Part shown: positions 47,301 through 59,300 of the stretch, piece after piece | Layout of the letters: each line of letters begins with the position of its first letter | Position numbering within the stretch: the stretch's first letter is position 1 | NCBI GenBank assembly: GCA_032622095.1 | Contig: CP136063.1 | Coordinates: 280,479,426 to 280,543,425, forward strand | Length of the DNA: 64,000 nucleotides | Direction of reading: 5' to 3' | From: Siphonodentalium dalli | Taxonomy: Eukaryota; Mollusca; Scaphopoda; Gadilida; Siphonodentaliidae | Notes under the pieces: generated by a model | The model's database searches: none | What the model was told of the DNA's origin: nothing | The model's input: only the letters and a program-made list of their open reading frames with translations | Position numbers and translations under genes: made by a program

Positions 47301-50300
47301 CATAATGAAATTACAGGTGATATCAGGGTTCTCAGCATATGATATACTTATATAGATACACTATTTTAATCTATTTCTTATTAAACTCTATGGCGAAAAC
47401 ATATTTAACTTAACTATAAAATTACGAATGTAGACTTATGGTAAACCACAACAAGGAGTTAATTATGTAAATTTAGCAATTCTAGGAGTCTCGCTAGCTA
47501 TTTGTTAGCCATTCGCCTAATAATCCCCGGAGACGCCCGAGTTCAACTAGCTATTGGTCCATTGCTCATTCTTTAATCTAACAATTTTCCAGCTAGCAAT
47601 AGCTTACCTGTTAATCCAGTGATGTCGAGTCCACCACCCATTGCCCATGCATCTAGCAATCTTTGAACTTCAGCTTATCAGCCCGCTGACTATTGCTCAC
47701 ATATTAATCAAGAGATCTCCAAGAGCCAGCCAGTGATTTGTCACACATTAATCTAGCAATATCCAGAGGCCAGCTAATTGTTGTTCATGTATTAGTCTAG
47801 TAATATCCAGAGGCCAGCTAATTATTGTTCATGTATTAGTCTAGTAATATCCAGAGGCCAGCTAATTGTTGTTCATGCATTAGTCTAGTGCAAGTCTGAG
47901 TTTAATGTGCCTGTCATTTGCAGATTGAGGTCCCCAGGGGGTGAATTTAGTGATGCTATCCCGCATAGCAGGCTAGCATTGCCAAATTCACCTTCTGAGG
48001 ACCTCATTCTGGTTAGTCCTCATCTTCTCTGGAAAGTTTATTATCAAATTTCTATAGAAATTTCTTCACATAGATTCTATTTCTTTTTTCCTTCAGTTTC
48101 TCTATATCCCCAAATTGGCAGATGACACATTGCATAATCGATGTTCCCAATGGGTGTACATCGCAATATTCACCATTTGGGAACTTCAATCTGATTCTAT
48201 GTCTCCCATAGCAGATGAGGCCATGCAGAATGAGATTCTCAGAGCGTGAATTTGGTGATGCTAACCCTTCTGTGTGGGGTAGCATCACTAATTTCACCCT
48301 CTGGGGACCTCATTCTGCAAATGACAGACACACTAAACTCAGACTTGGTCTAGTGACTGTTGTAGTGCAGCTACGGTAAATGAGCCAACCACACATAAAT
48401 CTAGTTTTTTTAATATTCCAGTTAGCCATTATTAGCACATTAACCCTTTACCCAACAAACCGGCCAAAACCGGCCAAATAAAGCTTCAACAGCCTAAATT
48501 ATCTTGGGTCTGTCTCAATAAAACCATACAAATATGGATATCATTGGAACCGGCTCATTGACCACATTGTGATGGTTACAGTTATGCCCTGTGCCAATGC
48601 ATTCTCTTATATATGCGAGTCGACCATAGGTCGCCTCGCATATATAAGAGAATGCATTGGCCTAAAAAAAATCTTTTTTTAACACTTTTTACCATTTTTT
48701 CTTACATTCTTTAACAATTTTATAATTTTTAATGTGTTAAGCCAATGCATTCTCTTATATATGCGAGGCGACCTATGGTCGACTCGCATATATAAGAGAA
48801 TGCATTGGCACAGGGCCCTTCTGTTGGGTAAAGGGTTAATCTAGTGATCTATATAGTCCAGACAGTCATGCTGACCCATCTTATTTCTCATTGCAGATCA
48901 TCAATATTTAAGTTTCTATTTTTTGCTGCTCTCTCCGTCCTCATCCGTCCAACAGCTGCTGTGATATGGATTCTTATATGCTCCTGGCATCTGCAAATGA
49001 TGAAATATCAACTATCGAAAATCATCAAATACTATGCTGCTGTTAGGTAGGACTTCATTATAATCACATAATTCCACCCGGATTCCTGGCATCTACAAAT
49101 GATGAAATATCAACTGTTGAAAATCATAAAATATAACGTGGCTGTCATGCTATTAAAATGCTGTTCGTGTCTGGTTTAGAAATGAAACCCAAATTTGAAC
49201 ACACTGATCTAAGGCCAAAATCAATTAACTGCTATACTGTAAAATTCTTTTAATTCTTAGGGGTTCATTAGTCATTGATTTTCTGGTTTGGCCTAACCAG
49301 GAAATCAACATCCAATGAAATAATTGACTCATGAGTTGATCGAGCAAATATCAATATACAAGATGGAAATGAAGATCGGGCATTACGTCTGTTTTCGGCA
49401 TGTCGTAAAATGGATGGGGAAAAACATTCAAGATGAGATGAAACATATTCTTTTTTTAACTAAGATATACATTCATTTTCAAAAACAATATTTATGTATT
49501 ATATCATCTGATCCCTTCTATAATAATTTGTATAAACAATGCTCAATGAACTGGTCTCTTAAAGGCACGGGCGGCGTTCGTTGCAGAAATATTCATATAT
49601 GTTCAAATCGCCATCAACAGAAGGAATATTCAAATATATATAGTTTTGTTCATATGCCAAACATAATATATTGTCGTCAAGACGTACGATGGGGTATGTA
49701 AACACGAGCAACAGAAGTTTTGCTTCTGATTACATAACACATCGACAAATGATATAAACGCTCTTTATAATTTCCATATCAGGAAAACAGTAACACATAA
49801 CGCTCTTTATGTTTACCATATCCGGATCTAAACAAAAGCCAGGTTCTGTAACATTTTTTGCTTTTGTTTACATAACTGTATATTGACTGTATATGCCATA
49901 TTTCTGATTGGTATAAGAACAATGTCTTATCTATATTTTACTATTATTTCTGTTTGTGGCGATTTTTGATGGAGGTGAATATTTTAACAGCATACCCAGC
50001 AAACTCCGCCCGTATCTTTAATAAAGGCTAATTGTTTCACAATGTGCAGGCTGCATAAAACAGTTAGTAACTACCTGGACAATGTGTGAAAGAAGCCGGT
50101 AGCTATTTGTGTACTGATTGCGTTTGGCGTTTTAAGCCGTTAGTAACTATCTGGACAACGTGTGAAAGAAGCCGGTAGCTATTTGTGTACTGATCGCGTT
50201 TGGCGTTTTGAGCCGTTAGTAACTATCTGGACAACGTGTGAAAGAAGCCGGTAGCTATTTGTGTACTGATTGCGTTTGGCGTTTTGAGCCAGACTACCTG

Positions 50301-53300
50301 CGAGTCTAATATCTCAATTGTGTCTACTCAAATATGTCATAAACCTGCTAGTGTGGGACCTGTTGATGTGGTTAATATGATATCTGATCCACGAATTCAT
50401 ATCCACACGAAAAAGCTTTTTTGTGAGAAAACACAAAAATTAAAGCCATTCACAATACTGACATCCCCACTCACCCCAATTTTTGTTGGCCACTGTTTCT
50501 CCATTACTTCTGGCAATGTGAATCTCCCTTATTGTTGAAATGACTAGGGTATTTCGTAGTCGCCTAGTCGGCAGCCCTTAGTCAACTACTAGTCGACCAG
50601 TTGACACCTACTATATATATAGAATGATTAAAAACCCACATGGGATTATCAAAGTAAGTTCTTAGACATCGATGATCTGCCCATTTCACAGCTGTTTGTC
50701 ATCATAAATTTATTAAAACATGCATATTTTCATTATATTTATCGATGTTGATAGCCTATAGTGACAGGTAAGTATCATGAACATCAGTCATATCATATAA
50801 TATTGGGGTGAACTTCAGCATTGAAGTTATTTTTGCGTGCGATACCGACAAAGTGACAGTCATAAAATAATATACAGACTTCAATACAGCTGGATGCAAC
50901 AAGCTTCCTAACTTCCGCCACATGCGCAGTCTATTTTTCGCCCGATAGTATCACAACTGTAACATTTCACGCAATGTTCAGAGAGCATTCTGCTATACCA
51001 TGTAACCTTTGGTCTACTTTAGGGTTGTGTGGTTGCATGACAATGAGTCAATGACTTGATTAGAAATCTAACTGATATAGTAATCCAGCACAATATAAAC
51101 ATAATTATACCAGCTCCCAGTCAGGAGTGAAGTTAACATGTGGTCACGTCAGAATTGGTTTGATCTTGTATCAGTCACCACATCCTCAAAACAACATATC
51201 TATTGCAACGTTGGACGTAGAATATCGTAGATCAAAGTTGCCGTATTTTGAATATGGGAACATGTACAGTAAATCTGCTGTTGCGACTTAGCCAAACAAT
51301 GATTTTTCCAATTGATGAGACATCAAAAGGGTCCCGTTTTTCCGGCGATTAACATACTATAACAGGTCGCTATCCCTAGCGTGATGACTGAATATCTAGA
51401 TCAGAAAACATGTTTTTATATTAATACCGTAACTGTGACCAGGTGGTCATATTTTGGGTCCCATAGCAATTGTTTGTGTTTATACACACAGGCAACGATA
51501 GATATGGAACTATACTGCATGCATCAATGATTGCTACCAATCACACGTTTATCAATACCTTTCTGGGAAATATGGCGATTAGTTGACTAGGAGATTTCTA
51601 ATCGATTATCGCCAAAATCTGGTCGATGTCGACTAATCGTTTCAACACTAATCTCCCTGCTGGATCACACTTTAATTCACCCAAACATTCACCCAGACGT
51701 TGAAATGATGGGTATACTAGATATCGTGCATCCTGTCCTCCATCAGTCCATCTGGCCATCCGTCCATCCGAGCAGATATCTCAACCACAGGTTGTTTGTC
51801 GTATCTCAATGAAAAGAGGGGTGTTCAATCGTTTTGTTTTGTTTTTTCCATTCTAGAATTATTCCTCTTTGTTTATCTGGAAATGTTGATTTATTTGCCT
51901 GTCTGCCTGAGTATCTCAGCGGGTTCATGAGGAAATGTACCATACATCATCATAAGGGCTTTCATAGAAGTGTCAACCAGTGTTGTTCTCATTCTCCATT
52001 TTAGAGTTATTCATCTTTGTTTATCTGGAAATGTTGATTTTTTGTTCGCCCATACAAATATCACACAGGTTATCAGATTTCAATGAAATTTGGTATAAAT
52101 GTTCCTCATAATGAGGACTTCCTAAGAAGTTTTAATTGTTTTTGTTAGCTTCATTCTAGGGTTATTCTCCTTCGTTTATCTTGAAATGTTGATTTTGTGT
52201 CCGTACATACAAATATCTCAGTCACGGGTTATCAGATCGCAATGAAATTTGGTATGAATGTTTATCATGATGAGGACTTCAAAAGAAGTTTTAATTGCAT
52301 TCTTCATTCTAGAGTTATTTCTCTTTGCTTATATAGAAATGTTAATGTTGTATCTGTCTGCATGAATGTCTCTTCAGATCTCAATCGAATTGGGTGGAGA
52401 TATTCAATATTCAGTACAAGAACAGCTTTTGTGGCCTTGTAGACATCCTATAAAAATTCATCTACTGCCTACTGGTCTAAAAATGAAAAATCATCTTCTG
52501 CCCATGGTCTAAAAATGAAAATTCATCTACTGCCTACTGGTCTAAAAATGAAAATTCATCTACTGCCTACTGGTCTAAAAATGAAAATTCATCTACTGCC
52601 TACTGGTCTAAAAATGAAAAATCATCTTCTGCCCACTGGTCTAAAAGTGAAAATTCATCTGCTGCCTACTGGTCTAAAAATGAAAAATCATCTTCTGCCC
52701 ATGGTCTAAAAATGAAAATTCATCTACTGCCTACTGGTCTAAAAATGAAAATTCATCTACTGCCTACTGGTCTAAAAATGAAAATTCATCTACTGCCCAC
52801 TGGTCTAAAAATGAAAATTCATCTACTGCCTACTGGTCTAAAAATGAAAATTCATCTACTGCCCACTGGTCTAAAAATGAAAATTCATCTACTGCCCACT
52901 GGTCTAAAAATGAAAATTCATCTACTGCCCACTGGTCTAAAAATAAAAATTCATCTACTGCCTACTGGTCTAAAAATGACATGCCTCACATTAACCCTTT
53001 CAGTGCCACGGGCCGATCTTATCGGCCCTAATTTACAGTGTGTAAAATCGGCCCTAAAAAAATTAAAAAGATTTTTTGTTTTTGTTTTTCCTTTTTTTGG
53101 GGGTTGAATTGTTTTTTTTTTTGGGTTGAATTTGTTTTGGGTATGCTTAAGCATGCTATAGTGAATTTTAAAACAAACTGGATAACACCTTAGGGGCATG
53201 TTTTAACTCAAAACTATCACCAAGTATTCATAGTAATAATTTTGATGCCCATGAAAAACGTGAGATTCCCTGGCACTAAACCTACAAAATAAGTCTGTTA

Positions 53301-56300
53301 AAGAATATAAGAACAAATTATTAAAATTGTAAAAAATTGTAAAAAATAATAACAAATGATGAAAAATTGTTAGGCCAATGCATTCTCTTATATATGCGAG
53401 GCGACCTATGGTCGACTCGCATATATAAGAGAATGCATTGGCACAGGGTATATGGGTTGATACAAAATTCGGACCTGGCACTCAAAGGGTTAAATAGTGG
53501 TTGTAAATATTAAATATAAAAAAATCTCAACTAAATCCCAGTCTGAAATTTGAAATTTATTCCCAAGATTGAGCATTTGGATGAGTCGCCTCACCCCAAG
53601 GCCCCTGTATTTATGTTCCTTTATATGTTTTTGTGTTTTTTTTTCAGCTGTGTTGCTCTTGGGATCTCCATGACAATCGACAGGTTATACTACGGACAAT
53701 GGGTGTTAGTGCAATACAACTTTCTGAAGTTTAATGTATTGAGTGGTGGTGGAAGCCACTATGGAACGCTTCCGTGGCATTGGTATCTCACTCAGGGTTA
53801 CCCAGCTATCATGGCAACACATCTGTTTCCATTCGTACTAGGAGCCTGGCATGGCAAGAACAAGGTGCTATTCTATCTGATAATATGGACTATCTTCATT
53901 TATAGGTGAGGTTTATTCAGTATATACAAATAACTTTACTTCTGCTTTTAATGGAAAACTCTGGGCAGAAAATGATGTTGCTTTTGTAATGCAGTTTTCA
54001 GAATAGTGATTGGAGTTAGCGTACAAGCCTTGAAATAGCGTGTCTGTCATTTGCAGAATGAGGTCCCCAGAGGGTGAATTTAGTGATGCTATCCCGCATA
54101 GCAGGTTAGCATCACCAAATTCACCCTCTGGGGACCTCATTCTGCTTACACCTCAGCAGAATGAGGTTCCCAGAGGGTGAATTTGGTGATGCTAGCCCGC
54201 TATGTGGGGTAGCATCACTAAACTCACTCTCTGGGGACCTCATTCTGCAAATGACAGACACCCTATTACAAGGCTTGGAATAGTGATTGGAGTTGGCGTA
54301 GAGCATTATTTTAAAGATGGTCTATCTCTTTGTAAACATGTGTTATAACCCCATAGAGAGCCCCACACAGATAGAAGGATCTATTACTGACTGTTGTCTG
54401 CTCATGTCTGTGAGGGGCACCATATGGGTATCGTTGTTACCATGGTATAAAGATGGTCTATCTCTTGTAAACATGTGTTATATAATTACCAGGGTATAAA
54501 ATATTAGATATGAATTGAAGACCCCTGTCTAGAAATCTTTCTATCGATTAATATTGATTATATTTTGAATATTTTCTGGTCTAAAAACATGTTGTTATTT
54601 AGCTAACGAACAATAGTGGTTACTGTTAACAGAGACCAGAAATTTTATTGTGTAATTATGTCACAAATAAACGTTAATTAGACTCGTTATCGCTTACAAC
54701 TATGTAATAAAACAATACAAATAATCAATCTGGGACACTTAACATTTGGAGCATAGCTTTTAGAATGCCCTAATCATCTGTATCCCTATATTGTATCACC
54801 TGAATGGTTTGTTCTAAAAATAGAATGATAAAGTGTCCCATTTAATAATCTCATTTTATAATAAAATATTTGAAATAAAATCAATATTAACTGATAGAAT
54901 TGTTTCAGGGCAGGGATTTCCATCTCATACATATTATTTCATACCCAGGAAACTATCTAAAATTTGATATTTAACCCTTTACCCAACAGAAGGGCCCTGT
55001 GCCAATGCATTCTCTTATATATGCGAGTCGACCATAGGTCGCCTCGCATATATAAGAGAATGCATTGGCTTAACACATTAAAAATTATAAAATTGTTAAA
55101 GAATGTAAGAAAAAATGGTAAAAAGTGTTAAAAAAAGATTTTTTTTTAGGCCAATGCATTCTCTTATATATGCGAGGCGACCTATGGTCGACTCGCATAT
55201 ATAAGAGAATGCATTGGCACAGGGCTAACTGTAACTATCACAATGTGGTCAAGGAGGCGGTTCCAATGATATCCATATTTGTATGGTTCTATTGAGACAG
55301 ACCGAAGATATTTTAGGCTGTTGAAGCTTTATTTGGCCGGTTTTGGCCGTTTTGTTGGGTAAAGGGTTAAAGAGATAATCCATCTTAGCTGATTCATCCA
55401 TGTCACTTAAAGTAAAATACATTGTTTTTCCTGGATATACGACAGTTCTACTTTGTGTTTTTAATGCTAAGACACAATAATTCCCTTTATAAGAACAATT
55501 GCTGTTTGTTTGTGATTTGAAGTTAATGAGTCTCAATAAAGTAAACAGTGATATTTATTTAGGGAACTATTTAAATTTCTGTAACCATGGTATTAATAGA
55601 GCTAGAATAGATAGATGGATAGATAAATATAGACTAGAAGGTGACCCGACTTCGTCCGGGCTTTGACCTTGAATTGTCCATTTTGAAGGTCAAGTGGGGT
55701 CACGATTTGACCAGTCCAAAACACTGCCCGGACAAAAGTACCCGACAAACGTGCCCGTCGAAATCCATCCGGTTTTACCCGATTTGACCTTCAATTGATC
55801 CTTTTTAAAGGTCAAGGTCAGGTTGGGGTCACGATTTGACCCGTCCAAAACACCCAGTGGACAAAAGTAACCCTATGTATAAAATTTCGTTGAAATCCCA
55901 TTAAAATTTGCGATTTGACATTGAATTGATCCGATTTCAAGGTCAAGGTCACGTCGCACGGGTGAATTAATGAACCTATGACACTCCCCGGCCGAAAATA
56001 ACCCCACATACCAAGTTTCATCGAAATCCCGTGATATTCGGGCGTTTGACCTTGAAATGACCCTATTTCAAGATCAAGGTCATGTCGCACAGGCAAATTA
56101 ATAGGCTCATGTCACCCCTCGGCCGAAAATACCCCCACATACCAAGTTTCATCTAAATCCCGAGATATTCGGGCATTTGACCTTGAAATTACCCGATTTC
56201 AAGGTCAAGGTCACGTCGCACGGGCAAATTAATAGGCCTATGCCAGTTCCCGGTCGAAAATACCCCTACATGCCAAGTTTCATCGAAATCGGTTCGGCCG

Positions 56301-59300
56301 TTTTCGAGTCCATCGCGAACACACAGACAGACACACAGACAGACAGATCTTCCAAAATATATAATAGATAGATAGATTTCCAAGAATCTTACTTTCACTT
56401 TCAATAGGATTCTCGGAATCAATTAAAATTTCCGGAAATCCTACTTTCTCTTTCAATAGAATTCTTGGAATCTGACATAAATTCCGTAGTCAATTGTGCA
56501 AGTGTTTACAAACGTTTTTATGAAGCAAACACAATTCAACAAATAAATATACAAATTTTAATAAATCATTCAATTCACAATGAAATATACAAACATACAG
56601 GAAATGTGTGTGAAAAGAAGCATGATAGAAGATATAGAAAAGGACGTGTATAATGAAAATTGCCATTCGAATATCTTCGCTAACAAATATGTATTAAGTT
56701 ATCCCATAAACCACTTATTTCAATTTAAATTTTACTTACAAATTGCTATAATTTCGGCACCATGAGGTGACTTCTCAACAACATTTTTGGCAATTTCCGT
56801 ATGCATAAAAACGGAATTCAGTGTGACCCTAATGCAAATAAACGATATCAAAATAGTCTTTTTATTAGAAAATGGTTTGGTGCATGCATATTTTATGCAA
56901 ATATCTGAATTATGCATATAAGCAATATGCAATTAACAGGAATAAGACTGTATAGGCAAAATATAGCTGCAAGCCAGAAATCAAGTTTTTCTTCATTCTA
57001 ATTTGTCTTTCATTTAATTTATACACTGAGCAATATCCAGTCTTATTAAAACCGGTCTATTGAACAAGCTACGCATTCGGGAGTCTGAACAAAATAGCAC
57101 AGAATCCCATTACTTCCATGAAGCATTACATCAATGACGGTCATCACAACATTATACTGTAAAGTGATGAAGCTAATCAGGTGATTGTTGGAATTCCTAT
57201 ACAGCGACTGCGATTCCCCAGTTCCTTGCCACATAGCTAAAAATAGCATAATAAATTATTTGTCACATTGCTAATGTCACACAGTATTTACTAATTTAGA
57301 GAATGCGACAACTAATTAAACACTAAAAATCGCCTACGAAGAGTTCAGAATTGACCAATAATACCTAGCAAGGAGATTGTAAGTAATATTTCCAATTATA
57401 TCAACTGTTAACATCTGGTTTTGTTATTCACAAAAACGAAACCGAAATGAGGTATCTGTCATAAAACTCTTTGTGCACTGTGATTTCACACTGCAGGGAT
57501 TGCAGAATCTATTTATAGTGGCAGTAATATGAATAATTCAGATTCTGGAATGCATAGCTTGTTCAATAGCCTGATTTTAATAAGAGTTGAGTATTACATT
57601 AATTTTATATGATGTTTTCAATTTTCATTTCAGTTTCCTTGGCCATAAAGAGATCAGATTCCTTTTCTCAATTCTACCTCTGTCTATGCATTACTGTGGG
57701 ATATATTTCAAAATGCTATGTCAAAAACCACCGAAAACAAGTAAAAGGAAACTAAAGCGAATGAAACAATATGAGACACCGGAAAATAAGTTTAGTAGCT
57801 CGGATAGTCTAGAGACTATATCAGAGGCGAGCACAGATGTGGTATCTGAGAGCGGATATGCAAGCGCTCAGACTCCAGATACTGATAAAAATATGGAAAA
57901 TCAAACTGACAAAAAAACACAGGAATCAAAATCTAGTAAAAATATGGAAACCCGATCTGACAAGAAAACACAAGACACAAAATCAACTGACAAGATTCTA
58001 ACATCTGATGATAAAGCTGAAAGTGATAGTCTTATTATTGACGGAGATTTGAGTACAGTCAATGAGGAGGAGGAGACTGATACTACAAAGAGTTCCATTG
58101 AGGGAGATGTCACTGGGGAAACCAAGGCACAGATTATTCATCCTGAAGTCCTACAGCAGAGGCAACATAAGAAAAACCTGTCAAAAGCTAAAATACTCAT
58201 TATACTGTTAGTAGTCACAAACATTCCACTGGCATTCTACTTCTGTTTGATTCATCAGCGAGGAACTATCATGGTGACTAAGTATTTATCAGATGCCAGC
58301 GTGGATAAGGACATCAACGTGCTGTTCCTGATGCCATGTCATTCAACACCATTCTATAGGTTAGTGAATTATGGTTAGGCTTAAATAAAGATGCATTTCC
58401 TTTTACCGACCTCTGCTGAGACTTCGAACTGGACATATTATCATGTGACAACTGTGCATACAAACCTTTCATGCGGTGAGCTAGAGTCAAGTGTCAGAAC
58501 ACATAATTTTTGGTCATCAGATGATAACTTGAGCAATCAGGTTGCTATATACTAATTGTGATTTCTTGATAATATCTTGAATGAGTTTGAAGAAACCCAG
58601 TCCTGTTCAGCTAGAGTTCGGTTCCTATATTATTTTTTCTTTCTTATTTTAGAACTTGTTAGCATGATATCTTGAATAATAATTAACGGATGTGGCTGTT
58701 ATCTAGGATATGACTTCTTCCTATTAAAATATAGAGAATATATAGCTAGTGCCCTTGCTTAAACTGTTATAGATGCCAAATCCATCCGAGCATACATACA
58801 TAACAGTTTAACTTTAAGTGACTTTAATTTATAGCTACATATATTTTTTAGCCATCCTCCAAAACTTGCCTTTTGTGGGGGAAATCTGTCATTTCCCAAG
58901 ATTTTCATCGTTACTTCGATAAACCCCGTACATTTATGAGGTCAAGTTTTATAGTTAATCGAAGCTGGCATTGTTCCAATGGTTTATAGATGTTTAGAAC
59001 AAAAACACATATCCTTTTATGAATTTTGTATGAATTACAGTGAAGTATGGATGATAAAAACATCCCAGAATCACAATGATGCCATTTAGGCCAGTTGATT
59101 TCCCTAATTACTTGTGCAAATGCATATATAATTACATCATGAAAGTAGTACCTACCTAATAAAAATACGTTGACCTAATATAAAAGCTACTTTGACGTAC
59201 ATGTAATAAATATAAGTGTGGTAGTGAGTGTGATAAATGTAAGCTCTCCCAAGCCCAATAATTTCTAGTCTCCTTCATCTCCTTCATGGAACCTTGCGAG

